Below are positions 1 to 11,385 of a stretch of 64,000 bases of DNA, in pieces. Origin of the DNA: Rusavskia elegans (Eukaryota; Ascomycota; Lecanoromycetes; Teloschistales; Teloschistaceae); the NCBI GenBank assembly GCA_011316305.1, contig SAUG01000012.1:434001-498000 (forward strand), in the 5' to 3' direction. The translations under genes were made by a program, and so were the position numbers. Below the pieces are notes generated by a model, which made no database searches, was not told the DNA's origin, and was given only the letters and a program-made list of their open reading frames with translations. How positions within the stretch are numbered: position 1 is the stretch's first letter; each line of letters starts with the position of its first letter.

Positions 1-2
1 GA

Positions 3-2390
3 ATGCGTACTAAGATATTGCCAGACGGTCGCTTCAACAATCTAGGACATCTTGGTATACAGCTACCTCAGACGACTTGGAATCCCAAAGGAACCCATCT
101 AGAACCGACACCGAGCTATGCTACCAACGCACTCATCTACAGTGCTAGCGACATGGGTTTGCTCCAGCAGCGGCTGTTCCGGGCTGAAAGCGAGGTTCTG
201 ATGCGTGAGGAGGCATGCCGGGTCTGCGGCTTGACATTTCTGAAGCGTTCTGGAGGCAAAGATCTGGTTAGAACACTACGTTTACCCGGATCATTGGTTT
301 GAACTTATGTGAGGCAGGACCGTACGACTGAGATCAACAACCACTATGCTTCACACGTTATTGCTGGACCGCGAGCTTGTTCGATGAAGGGCTGTGAGGA
401 GGACCTCGGCAACCCCAATAAATATTCTACGTGGGCGGTTAGTATACAGGCAATACCACCAAAGAAACTATTGACCATCTTCAGGATATCGTCAAACACA
501 TCTCGGGCCACGGACAGCGCACTTGTTCAACTCCAAATTGCTACTGCCCCTTATGGCTGCTGACACACGAGGTATGACCCTTCGAAGATTGTGGCATGTA
601 GCTTGCTCATGGCTGGATCAGCAACTGATGAACCATCTGAAAATACATCCGGACATATCCAGTCTTCGTGATCCAGTCTCGGAAACCTCTTCAACGCTCA
701 GACGAGAAAGTGCAACGCAAACAAACCCCATTGACCTCGATCCTAACTTTCGCTACGAACCACAAATCGAGGATTCCCTGACAGAACGTCCGATAGGCGA
801 TGTCAGACTTTGGTGTGGCATGTGTAACAGTTACCTCGATGATTTGACCCAGAAGGTATGTTGTGCCAACCTGCTCGAAAGAATCCGCATCTGAATTGAG
901 GTCTTTCGTAGGAGAAAGAGCATCATGCGAAGCAGTGCAAAATTCCGTTCGAGGATCTCACACTAATGGAATTCAATAAGAGTGTCAAAGTGGTAAACGG
1001 ACACCCCATTACCACTTTGAAGAGTAGATACAAGCCTACGACAAGGCGAGTCGTACAGGGTGGGACGACGAGCCTGGTGGAGGCTGCTACCACCATTACA
1101 GCGGCAGTGGACCATTTGGCCTCCACAACTGCACTTGGACGGGGAAAACGCAAAGCTGCTGCATCGAAAAGACCCAATGAAGTCATGTCTTCAAATCTTC
1201 CAGAGGAGACTGCAGATCAAACCGCACCGGCGAAAGGGGGAAAGGGCAAAAAGGCCCAAACCGACACAAAAGCTGCCAGAGCAGCGACTGCGACCCAACC
1301 AGACAGCACCGAGCGTTCAGCTACAGCAACTTCCAAGACTTCGGAATCTTCATCGGGTAAATTGCCTAGGAAGCGTGCCCCTACGGCGAAGGCCAAAATT
1401 CCGGATGACCCTGATGATCCAGCCGACCCTCCGAAACCAGCCAGGAAAACCAGAGCGAAGAAAACGAAATCAGAAAACGAGCCCGCCACAACAACCGAAT
1501 ACCCGCAACCAGAATCTTCAAAGCGGACCCGTGCATCTCGTACGAAGAAGACGGACAATCAAGCCGAGGGAACTGGTCAGCCTCTAGCATCACCTTCAGC
1601 ACCAGCAGACGCTCCTGGTTCTTCACTTCACCCACCTGCTCCCGAAGAAAAGGCTGCAGATGCCTCCGAAACTACCGAGACAAAAACACTAAACACGAGG
1701 GCAACAAGGGGCCAAAGAACCACCACAACCCAAGCAACCACTACCACCACATCACCCAGAAAGCGTCGAACTCCAGGAACCAAGACCGCTACAGAAACCC
1801 CACCAGCTAAACGACGTAAAACAGCAAAAGAGCCGGAAGACGCGGCCGAAACGAAATTCACAGTCCCAACAGGAGCTGAAGATACTGCAATACCCTCACT
1901 CGATCCACCAGCCCACGACGCCAACAACAACGACAATAACGACCCAGCGAAGTCAACCTCTGCAAAAGGTAAAGCCAAAACCTCAGCACCCAAAAGCAAA
2001 GCCAAACCTCCAACAACAAGGTCATCCCCCCAAAAACGAGACAACCCGGATACTACAATAGAGGAACCCACCACCGACCCTCCACCAACCAAAAGACGTA
2101 GAGTGGAGACACCAGAAGGCGGATTTAGAGCGCAACCTTCCGCAGCCGCTTCTAGGGATGTTGTTCCTTCGGTTGAGCAAGCGGGGGCCGTTGCGGCCGG
2201 GGTTGTGAAAGAAGAGGGTGGAGCAGGTGCTGAGGATGGGGAAGGAGGGGAGGAAGAGGAAGGAGAGGTAGAAGGAGAAGGCGAGCAAACAGCGTCATCA
2301 AGCCCAGGTAAACGGAAACGAACGCCAACACCCAAAGCAGCTGCCGCGGCAGCAGCGAACGAGGAGGGAGAGGGAAAGAAGGGGGGTTAA
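3..2390 (+). CDS. C2H2-like zinc-finger protein with long basic, low-complexity C-terminus (5' end may lie outside the window)
   Basis: Five exons fit one continuous frame: 3-266, 318-393, 450-571, 622-855 and 912-2390, giving 724 codons if the ATG at base 3 is the true start. The N-terminal third has repeated Cys/His pairs: a C-x2-C near residue 73 (CRVCGLTF), CSMKGC followed by HLQDIVKHISGH, CSTPNCYCPLWLLTHE followed by NHLKIH, and CGMCNSYL with EHHAKQC reassembled across the last intron. This resembles fungal C2H2-like proteins whose fingers are irregularly spaced. The rest, about 480 residues, is rich in K, T, P, A and E with RKRR-type basic patches that could act as nuclear localisation signals. 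A DNA- or RNA-binding nuclear role is inferred; no specific function is recognised. The window edge may remove earlier exons. Confidence 0.72.
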
Positions 2391-3345
2391 ATAGGGAGGT
2401 CATTTGAGATCAAAGAGAGAGCGAGCGGAGTTCGGAAAGAACGAAAGGGAGTGGGGCGAGTATACGATAATGCCATTTCCATTTCTCGTGATGCGGACGG
2501 ATAATTGGTACATCCATCCAACAGGGAGTCTTAATAATACGTTGTGGAATTTTAGAAACTTGCTTCTTTGACTGAGTGAGGGAGACTCTTTTACTATTGA
2601 TGGAGGTTTTGCAATTTTTGTGCCTGTCACTGTAATCAACTTCCTCGGTAGGTTCGTGGACATGAGATTCAGGGGGGTTTCCAGCCTATACGACCCTTTT
2701 TGTTGTGGTGGAAATGGCTTGTATTAATAAGGAACACAGCAGCCCCGAAACCTTGTACCCCTGCACTGATTCTGCAGCCGGTGTATCGATATACTGGAGA
2801 CGGATATTCCTCCGCAACGTCGACCTCAGTGATTTGAAAAACTCGTCGATTTTGAAGACAGCGTGAGTATTGGACGACTTTGTCTAAACGGTGGAAAGTG
2901 TTAGGAGGAGGAGATGAGGTCTGAGTTTGTGCCGAAGAGAGAGAGAGAGGGAGGTTGCGAGCGTGAGGGAGAACTGGGCGGGTCTTTTCGGATGGTGGAG
3001 GTATCGATCATGGTTTGAGATCGTTCATGAACTTATCGAGGATGCTTTCTAACGAGCATTCTTGGAGTGGTTGGACTGTCAGCAAGCTGGTGGTGTACCA
3101 TTTCAGTCATGCGGCTCATAGGTGAAAAGGCCGAAGATATCCACATTACATCAAGGCTGCAAAATTCCATGTCGACGAACACAACAGTAAATTTTCACCG
3201 TCGGTGTAAACAGTATCTTATCTATCCACTTCGAGATCACAATAGCGGAAAAGTTTTTCAGCATATTTGAAAGACTCGACAGAGAGAGAGCAACAGTCTT
3301 TCTTTCATGATAGTCGCGCTCTTAGTCCATTGGAGAGTAGGGACT
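2391..3345. other. intergenic, no gene seen
   Basis: No convincing coding sequence on either strand. It holds a purine-rich GAGAGAG stretch near 2936-2952 and is presumably the 3' region of the zinc-finger gene and of the minus-strand gene that follows. Confidence 0.5.
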
Positions 3346-4377
3346 ATTCCTTGCCCAGAGATAACCCTTGTAGGAACCCGGCCGCAACAACATCTCCATG
3401 AGGTTCGTATACAAACGGCAAGGCCAGCGAGTCAAGCAATGCGACATTTCTCTTGACTGTTGATAATAATGGGCCGTACCGCCAACCAGGACGGTCGGAT
3501 TCATGAGGATCCTCTGGCGGCTTGAATGGCTGATAGCGTAGAAGGCATTTCGCAGAAGAGCGGTATCTACTAGAAGGGACTTGGAATGGCGTAGACGGAG
3601 AGGCTGGACTCGCCGTTGGTCTTTGCTTGGTAAAAGATGTATTCGAACTACAGTGAAGTCAGTGAAAGTAGGGACTGTTTCTGTCGAATAGAAGGATGAG
3701 GTAGAGTCATCTGGTGCGATTGCCCAGAGCCGTTGGCAGAAATATTGATCGATGATTCATGTCTATGATATATTCTCAGATCAAAACATCCGGGGTGACA
3801 ACATGAGTTGCCGCATGTTTAAGTACTCAGTCCTTTTCGTATAGGTCTATGAATCAAACGCGGTGCAATAGTGGGAAGGTTTTGCAGAGACTTGTGTAGA
3901 GACTCTTGTGGAAGAAGCATATATGCAATTGGACGATAGCCATGAAAAGTAAATAGGAAGCACCAGCCTTGTTGGATTAATCTCTTACCTGGCAGAACAT
4001 CCACTGTGACTGTCAATCGGACTTCAGATGCCACCTCCATGCCCTGCCAGAAGAAGGAATATGTTACAGGGAATGCCTAAATTGCACACAACATAGGAGA
4101 TTTCAATAGCATAAAGTCAGCAGGAGTTGTTCTGTACCCCTTGTCCTTGGATAAGCTTATATGGACCATCCAGTGGGGTTGAGGCCCAAGCACTGGTTTT
4201 ATATGAGTGATTGATATGCTTGGTACAGGCTGTGTGCAGAGGAGATAAAAGTTGCCTTCTTTGGCACATTCCATTGATATCAACCTAATGGATGCTGGTG
4301 GCTCCTGTTCGCGTAATCAATGAGAATTGTTGCTGAGCTCTTACCCAGTGTTGTTCTACTAGCTCACATGCGTGCAT
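3346..4377 (-). CDS. spliced gene of unknown function (5' part modelled, 3' part uncertain)
   Basis: Three exons splice in phase: ATG at 4377 to 4345, 4284-4138, and 4076-3989, with good donors GTAAGAG and GTACAG and matching acceptors. They encode a start MHACELVEQHW and a later stretch FPVTYSFFWQGMEV then VRLTVTVDVLP. Further coding-like pieces follow downstream: FEYIFYQAKTNGESSLSVYA around 3570-3645, and near the end RYGPLLSTVKRNVALLDSL, then LPFVYEPHGDVVAAGFLQGL up to a stop near 3346. These lie in different frames, so at least two more introns are needed and I could not place them. I recognise no domain. It may be one gene or two short ones. Confidence 0.35.
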
Positions 4378-4724
4378 TTTTCCTGGGTGAGGCGAGGTTT
4401 TGCTCGTAATGTTGTGTAAAGCAAGCTCGCCCCGTTAGATGTGGTTGTTCCAGATAGGTACTGGTAGATTCATCGAAAATACCTACTGAGCAAGTATCTT
4501 ACCTCTATTGCGGCTTAGACGCGTAATAATCGAGAAAGAAGAAGCGACATGCGTGTTCGGCGCTCGAGCTTCGTGCGCTTGCGGTTGTAGTAGAAAACGG
4601 CCGGGCGTTGACATCGGTGACGTTTGAGACCAGCAACAGGTTTTCTTGCTTTGCCTTGGAAAGCTCCGTCCACAAACTCATGTGGGAGATGAGGCGACTG
4701 TGATTCCTCTGACCAGCGGTTGCG
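4378..4724. other. divergent intergenic region
   Basis: About 350 bp between the unknown minus-strand gene and the secreted-protein gene, so it would carry both promoters. No clear TATA box or repeat seen. Confidence 0.4.
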
Positions 4725-5924
4725 ATGCTTTGGCTCTGCACGGTAGCCCTCTGCTTGATATGCATCCTCAGCACACATGTAGTGGCTGAACCGGATTGCA
4801 TCCCAGTTCTCCTGGGATCGCCAATCTTCAGCGACTGCAGAAAGCTCCTCTTCGGCGACGGCGACTTCAGATCGCCGGGGAGATTCGGCATTGCCGCAAT
4901 CGACGACTTTAGTCATGCCTTCACTATCCCACGCGCCGAGCGAGAGTACGAATCCGACTCGGAATGGGCCCGTAGAGTACCCATCTCCAAAATATGGGCC
5001 AACTGTCAATCTTTCCCATGCAAATCCCCTGATGACCGACTGACATGAGCGCAGCAGGATGCAAGATTGCCCTATTGCCGAAGCTGCTTCCGATTTTCGA
5101 CGAGGTCGGCCAATACTCGAGAGACACGGGAGAGTGGCTTCCAATTGCCGAGTCAGCGCAGTATGTCAACGAATTTTGCGTCAAAGACAGAGCTATGGGT
5201 GGACTAGAGGAAGTTGGTGAGTTAGGAGGACCAACGAAGATGTACTCAAGGGAGCTCACCTCGCCGTGCAGGGTCCACCAGGAGACTTCTGATTGTGTTA
5301 TATGAACCTGGCTCGCAGCAAGATCACGAAATAGAAGAGGAGAGAAGAGAGACCGGAATGGCGACTATGAGATCCATCGGCATTGACTTCAGGGCAGCCT
5401 GGGGCAATGCAGCCTGGGGAGATGCTGGTGGCAGTGATGCAGACAGTGAAGCCAGCATGGAAGATAAATTCGCAGAATTCCTCAACATCGATGACGGCGA
5501 ACCACATTCACGGGCGAGAGCAGGTGGAGCAGGGGCTGCTGCAGCCTCTCGTGTTGGTGCAGCTGATCCTTATGTTAGAAACCTTGGCGATGGCTGGGTC
5601 TTGGGTTACGCTTCCGTCCAGGTTTTCAATACCGTGGATCAGGCTGCGGCCGGTTTGATAACCTTCTACAAGGATGTCATCGCTTTGGCGGCCGTCAAAA
5701 TCGCAAGTGGTACACCGTCTGCCAAGTCTCACGGATTCCGCTCACATGGTTTGTCGCTCAAGCTGCAATCGACTGAAACCATTTCGTGGGAATGGGTTGT
5801 AAGGTTTGCACAAGCAATGTCCCTAGCAGCTGAAGCCAAATGGGCAGTCCTCTACCAGGGAGTTGCCAACAGTAGATATTGGGACAAGGCATCGATCAAA
5901 GCTGTTTTGGTTGCGATCCAGTGA
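4725..5924 (+). CDS. secreted two-part protein of a fungal hypothetical family
   Basis: Exons 4725-5004, 5055-5216 and 5272-5924 join in phase to 364 codons; the second donor is a consensus GTGAGT. The first 21 residues (MLWLCTVALCLICILSTHVVA) form a typical signal peptide. The first module has the pattern of a fungal secreted family: paired cysteines (DCIPVLL, SDCRKLLFG), a GCKIALL motif, W-L-P-I-A-E-S, then NEFC followed by MGGLEEVG. A low-complexity Ala/Gly hinge follows, then a second module of about 110 residues (GWVLGYASVQVFNT to KAVLVAI) containing a WEWVVRFAQAM helix-like segment. No catalytic motif is visible. Export to the cell surface or medium is likely; the job is unknown. Confidence 0.68.
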
Positions 5925-6339
5925 GATAAGCTGAAAGGATCACGTATCTGGAAAGTGCCACAAGTTACAGAGTAACCACTGAGTAGAATATGTTTTGCTG
6001 TCCGTTGGAAAGAGCTCCATACGCTGAGTGGGATCGATCTGATGGCCACCTTGCAATCTATCAAGCTTAAGTCGAATACGGCGGCGGAGGACGAGACACA
6101 CAACTCTTCGTCAGGCCATGGACCTTTGTGCTCTTAACATTCAGATTCTCTAAATACCTGTCAGTAGGTAAGAAGCAAGTCGTATGTTCATCACAAGCGA
6201 TCGACGTTGATCTCGAAGTTGCATTTTGATTGGCTCCGTTCTCCGTGATTACCATACGCTGAGATCTATTGAACGAACCAGCGTCAGAGTAAAGAGATAG
6301 CATCGTCGGTAAGGCGTGAGAGGGCAACGATCAAAACGT
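5925..6339. other. convergent intergenic region
   Basis: About 415 bp between the 3' ends of the secreted-protein gene and the dioxygenase gene. It presumably holds both terminators. Nothing else seen. Confidence 0.45.
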
Positions 6340-7952
6340 TCAGACCGCGTTCAAGATGTCTTCTTTGGAAAAATGGAGAGTCTTCCACCTGGAGATAAAG
6401 TCATCCATGTTCGTGTATGCTCCACACATCTCTCTTTTGCCAGTGAATGCGGATCTTCCGTGCAATACTCTCCAGTTATCGAAGGTTAATGCTGTTCCTG
6501 GCTGGAGCTGCACCCAATATTCGGAGTGAGGCCGCCTCAGGATTTCTACCCATTTCCTTGCAGCAGCGTAGAAATCAGCAATTGCACGAGAATTAAGCCC
6601 TGTCATTGCGGCTCTATCATCGTTATTCCATCTGATCTGCGTCACTTCCGATCTGCACCAGTCTGCGTCGCTCTCAACCGTGATGACGGGGAAGGCACGG
6701 TCTGGCATGATGGCGATGCCTTCGTTACCGCTAGAATGTCCACGGATTTTGGTGTGGCACAACGTCCGAAACGCTTCCGGGGATTCTTCTCGAAGGATAT
6801 TCGCTGCTCTAAAACCATCAACGAGCAGAGAAGCGCCGCCGCCACCGTTGATGTGTGATAAAAGATGAAATGTCTGGAGACCTGCTGGGTCCGTGAAGTA
6901 CGTATTATCATTGTGAGCTCCCAAGGCCAATTGAGTGTAGGCACTGTCTTTGGTCGAAAGATCCGAGGTGAAGCGCCAGAAACCACCTACCGAATTGTCA
7001 TCATGTCAGCCTGGGATCTCTCCTAGCTGGTGATAGCCTCTCGACATCTCAAACGCACCATAGTGTGTCGTCCGTATGAAAGCGATTCGTTCAATGAGAG
7101 ATTGTGTGCCTACGGAAGTGGCGGGACATCCATCAACGAAGCAAAAGCCCCATTTCCGCTGCGATGGCATAAGCACACGAGGTATACCTGGTCAAACTGC
7201 TTACGATGTTTCCCGTCCACTCCTTCACACCTTCATCATTATCCATCACTTTTTGATAGTTCATGTTTGGAGGTTTCGTTGCTATGGTCTTGTCGAAGTA
7301 AAGTTTTCTGGTGCTATGAGCACTAACTATCCAAAATCAAGGCCAGATGAACCAACTCGTAGGGGAAATGAAGACTTTTGCTCTGAGCCCGTAGCCAGTC
7401 CCAGGGGTAGAAGCTTTCATGCTCATCGTTAGCCCCTTAAAGAGTCAGCCCTGACCAATCTGGAGAACACTGCTCCCACAGGTGATCCTGAGGCCGTGCT
7501 CCTCGTCTTCAGCTCTCTTGGGACTGATATCCTCTGGTATCTTGGCTTTAGTTAGCTGTAGCTGCAAGCATCACCAAGCAATAGACCGTGTGAACCAAAG
7601 TGAGAATCGAAACATTTTGAATCACAAAGCTAGACAAGTGCACTAGGAATCAGCCAAATCCGTACCGAGAAGGTGTCTAGGAGGCGTTGCTTGGTCTCAG
7701 GATGTCGGCATTCGCCACAAGGGCAGTTGTCTCTTATCCGATTCATCAGTCTGGAGCGACTTTGAGAGCTACCCAGGTGGCCGCAACCTCAAGTAGAGTG
7801 GGTTACTGGTTAATAAAGGCTATCAGGGTGCTGCGTTGCAATTAGGCAGACAAGGGTCATACTCACAGAGTCAGACCGTCCTTGTGTCCCCATGATAGGG
7901 AGAGTGTAATGTTACCGTCATCATCGACTACAAAGCCAGAGTACGGGGTCAT
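6340..7952 (-). CDS. TMLHE: trimethyllysine dioxygenase (carnitine biosynthesis)
   Basis: Seven exons fit in phase: 7952-7867, 7750-7666, 7561-7480, 7435-7376, 7326-7205, 7158-7059 and 6986-6340, total 393 codons, the usual fungal length. The N-terminal zinc-type domain shows DNCPCGECRHPETKQR and later WANDEHESFYPWDWL. The Fe(II)/2-oxoglutarate core has KWGFCFVDG, THYGGFWRFTSDL, the H-x-D facial pair in LGAHNDNTYF and the distal histidine in RVLHGRSAF. The family hydroxylates N6-trimethyllysine to 3-hydroxy-trimethyllysine, the first step toward carnitine, normally in mitochondria or cytosol. Gamma-butyrobetaine hydroxylase is the close alternative, but the HESFYPWDWL and GGFWRFTSDL motifs favour the trimethyllysine enzyme. 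The acceptor of exon 3 may be six bases later. Confidence 0.88.
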
Positions 7953-8145
7953 GGCAACGGTGGGTTTTGGGTCTCTCACGACGTTAACTGAAAAGGAGAT
8001 TGCTTCTCAAGTCTTAAACAGAATGATATTCTGTAGGGCTGAGTGTACTTGCAGATCTGGTTACTTTGTTGTCGATGTAGCAACAGCCGTCGGCTTTTGA
8101 GACACGCCGAAAATATAATAATCTTGAGCATGTCGGAAGCCTTCA

Positions 8146-9475
8146 ATGTTCAACTGCATCTGCACCTTCCCTCTTCCCTCGGATCTCCTTGCGCAAGCCA
8201 TATATCCTACCTCACCATTGCTAGCTCTCGGTCTTGCTTCCGGCCATGTTCAGGTAGTGCGCTTACCAGCACTCCCTCCCAGTTCAAGCCAGAGATCCAG
8301 AGCTGAAGCGTCAAGCACCAATGGCCACGGTACAGTTGAAACCGCCTGGCGCACCCGTCGCCATAAAGGGAGTTGTCGAACTCTCGCTTTTACCTTGGAC
8401 GGCACTCAGCTCTTTTCCGCCGGAACCGATGGCATTGTCAAACTCGCGACGACTGAGACTGGGGAGGTGACTGGGAAGATCGCTGTACCTAAGTACGCTC
8501 GTCCGCTTCCTTCAGCCTTTCAGGCTCAATTCGAATGCGCAATTCATTTGACAAATGTAACGGAATTGAGCAATATTCTGAACTTCTGATAGCGAAGCCA
8601 ATGGCGTCGTGGATTCTCCAACCCTCTTGCACGTCCTAAGTCCTCAAACCCTTCTGTTGGCTACCGATAGCTCCGCTGTCCACATATACGACCTTCGAGC
8701 CGACAGCACGATACAAGGCGCAAAGCCCCAACAGACGCATCACCCACACGACGATTACATTTCCAGTCTTACGGCACTTTCCCCAAGCGAAACCTCCACC
8801 AGCGGCTTCAGCAGACAATGGTTCTCTACCGGCGGCTCGACTGTTGCTGTCACCGATGTGCGGAAGGGCATCGTGTTCCAAAGCGAAGACCTCGGAGAAG
8901 GGTTACTCGGTGGCACCGCCATTGGGAACAAATTTATTGCCGGTGATGAGAAAGGGGCGCTAAGAATGTGGGAAGGAGGTATCAAGGGGCTCATGGGCGG
9001 ACTCGACAAGAAGACTACGATTCAAAAGGGTGAAAGCCTGGATGTCATGTGCCAAATGTGGGAACAGTACCCAGGAGAAGACGTGATTGCTGTCGGTCTC
9101 GGCGATGGTTCCGTGAAGATTGTACAGATTGGAGCAAAGCCGGCCAATGTTTTGGATAGCGTGAAGCATGATGAAGTAGAGGGAGTCGTCACATTGGGGC
9201 TTGAGCCGGGAGGAAGGATGATAAGTGGTGGTGGATCCATCGTCAAAATCTGGGAGAAGGAAACGGCCGATGATCTCGACAAGGAGGAGGAGGAGGAGGC
9301 TGACCAAGCTAACGGCGACAGTGGTGATGAACCGGATGGTACAGAGAGCGCCGACAGCCAAGACGACAGTAGTGAAGAAGAAAGAAGACCGAAGCGGAAG
9401 AAGAGGAAACGTAACAAGGGGAAAAACAGAGGCGGGACCAACAACCACATTATGGCTTTCAAAGGGATGGATTGA
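8146..9475 (+). CDS. JIP5: WD repeat protein JIP5 (60S ribosome biogenesis)
   Basis: Exons 8146-8492 and 8593-9475 join in phase (AA|C codon), 409 codons. The start [18 protein letters not shown] and the following GLASGHVQ fit the N-terminus of Jip5. WD-like blades follow: [71 protein letters not shown] and [13 protein letters not shown]. The tail is acidic, then ends in a strong basic nuclear/nucleolar signal ([17 protein letters not shown]). The family is nucleolar and linked to large-subunit assembly. The 5' neighbour (dioxygenase) is divergent, leaving under 200 bp between the two starts. Confidence 0.88.
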
Positions 9476-9839
9476 TCCTAAAGACTCCTCGATCTAAAGT
9501 TCTGCCACGCTATGCTTCCGTAACGATGGCCACCTCTCATAAGATATCACTGGGAGATAATAGTCGAAGCCCCAAAATTCGAAGTACTGTCACCATGTCC
9601 CTCCCTATTCCATGTCTGCCACAGACAAGCACATGTTTAGGATCAATCTGACCGCCATTCACATCTTGTCGGCCGTACTGCTTCTGGACACCCACGACAT
9701 GTCAATGAAAGCGTCGTTGGATGCCGTTATCTAAAGCTGCTGGCTTTCGTGCCGAGTAAGGCTCTACCATCCGCACGGTAGACATCACCAGAACCTTCGA
9801 TACCAACCCATGCATGCCCCGCACAATGTAAATTGACGT

Positions 9840-10040
9840 AAGACTCATTCACTCTCTCTCATCCCCCAACACATAAAACCCCCAATCCTCCTCCCCCATC
9901 CCTTTCCTTCCTTTCCTTTCCCTTCCCACTCAAACTCCAAACACTCTCCAATCCATCCCCAACAAAGCAAGCCAAATCTCAAATTCAATCCACCTCAACC
10001 CGTCCGTGAACATCCTTTCTAAACCCAACCCTTCATCACA
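9840..10040 (+). promoter_or_regulatory. pyrimidine-rich promoter/5' leader of the small secreted protein gene
   Basis: From about 9840 to the ATG at 10041 the plus strand is strongly C/T-rich, with CTTTCCTTCC-like runs and a CACATAAAACCC element near 9870. CT-rich tracts just upstream of the start are typical of highly expressed filamentous fungal genes. Bases 9476-9839 hold nothing recognisable. Confidence 0.45.
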
Positions 10041-10289
10041 ATGAAACCCACAATCCTCCTCCTCCCCCTCACCACCCTCTCAGCCCTCACATCCGCCGGC
10101 CCCGCAGCCTACGGCATCTGTCAAGCCGGCTGCTCCGCAGTCGTCGTAGCCTGCTACAGCGGAGCCGGATTCACATTCGGAACCGTGACCGCTGGCGCCG
10201 CCATCCCGGCTGCGATCGTGGCTTGCAATTCGGCGTTCGGGACGTGTCAGGCTGCTTGTGCGGCTGTTCTGATCGCGCCGACGCCTTGA
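10041..10289 (+). CDS. small cysteine-patterned secreted protein (zygote-specific-like family)
   Basis: An intronless 82-residue protein. Residues 1-19 are a signal peptide ending TSAG. The mature part begins GPAAYGICQAGC and contains GTVTAGAAIPAA. Six cysteines sit at 27, 31, 38, 62, 69 and 73, giving CX3CX6C, a 23-residue gap, then the mirror CX6CX3C. Apart from this it is almost all Ala, Val, Gly and small residues. Similar short fungal proteins are often named after a Chlamydomonas zygote-specific gene; that name carries no proven function here. The symmetry suggests two disulphide-linked helices. Codon use is strongly biased to C-ending codons, which with the CT-rich leader suggests high expression. 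Confidence 0.75.
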   Translation: MKPTILLLPLTTLSALTSAGPAAYGICQAGCSAVVVACYSGAGFTFGTVTAGAAIPAAIVACNSAFGTCQAACAAVLIAPTP

Positions 10290-11385
10290 GGTTGGTGAGA
10301 TGATTGGTCTGAGCTTGAGGTGGGTTGAGGTGGGATGGCTGATTTGTGGCGGGTAGGTATATTGGGGTGAATGGATATGGTGGGATGGAGAGACCGGTGG
10401 ATGGGCTTCACTCGGGGGTGGTTACGTGAGGGCAGCTTTGATGTATGATATGATATGATTATACGGGAAGGGGTGTCTTGAAGACAGAGATTGCGGGTAT
10501 TTTCCTTTGATGGAATGGATGGGATGATTGAGAGGAGCTGGAGGAGGACTTTTGAACAGAATATCAGTTAGCAGGCATATATCATTTATCTCAAAATCAT
10601 CATGCTCCATCCTTTTTGACTAGCTTGCTGGCTGTCTGCTGATGTATGAGTACTTATCGTTTGGGATGAAGCTTATGAACGATGGAGGGGCCGAGACTAC
10701 CGTATGGTAGACTGATATAGGGAATGCATGTATTGGCGGCAGAAAGGAGAGCATGTCGAAGAACTGGATTTGCATCTGTTCTGCTGAGTAGCAACGACGG
10801 GTATTGTATGAGACGAGGGCTGTGATGTCGCCGGATCTATGGTTAGAAAGGCAACAATATCCTCTACAAAGGGTGAAGAGCATGCTGTTTATATGAGAAG
10901 GTGGACAGCGATCAACTCACGTCTATCACTGAATCCTGACGTTACGTATGACAGTGATTATAGAAATACAAAGACGACTCACGTATGAACTTTTGTAGAA
11001 TCAGGGGTCGGTGTCGGTCGAGTTGCTTAATGCATTGGCTGTCAATGGTACCTATTTAGACCATTTAAATTTAGCTTTTTCAAATCACCCACATTGCAAA
11101 TCTCAAGAACTAAAGAGAACAGATAGATTCAATGACGAAACTCCAATGTCCTATGACCAAACGATTATTCATTGAGTAACGGACTGACGTTATATAAATC
11201 CGAGCCGGGGTATCATGAATCGAACAAGTAAGCAAACATTGCCCAAAAATGTGACAAATACCTGGGAGTGTGATTGGGTATACCAAAGAAGGAAGGAAAA
11301 TGCCGCCTCTTGCGGGGAAAGGGTATGGTGAAAGCGGGATCAAAGATCCCGGAAGAAGTCGCATCCTTGTATCTCCAAGGACGCT
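10290..11385. other. intergenic, no gene seen
   Basis: About 1.1 kb, AT-richer than its surroundings, containing the 3' ends of the small secreted protein gene and of CET1. Only short unconvincing reading frames. Confidence 0.5.

Noticed and set aside
1628..2335. 235-residue minus-strand frame rich in V, G and S
   Set aside because: It mirrors the low-complexity lysine/proline tail of the zinc-finger gene; repetitive DNA stays open on both strands.
4515..5259. Minus-strand frames over the secreted-protein gene
   Set aside because: The plus strand has a signal peptide and phase-matched introns; the minus frames do not.
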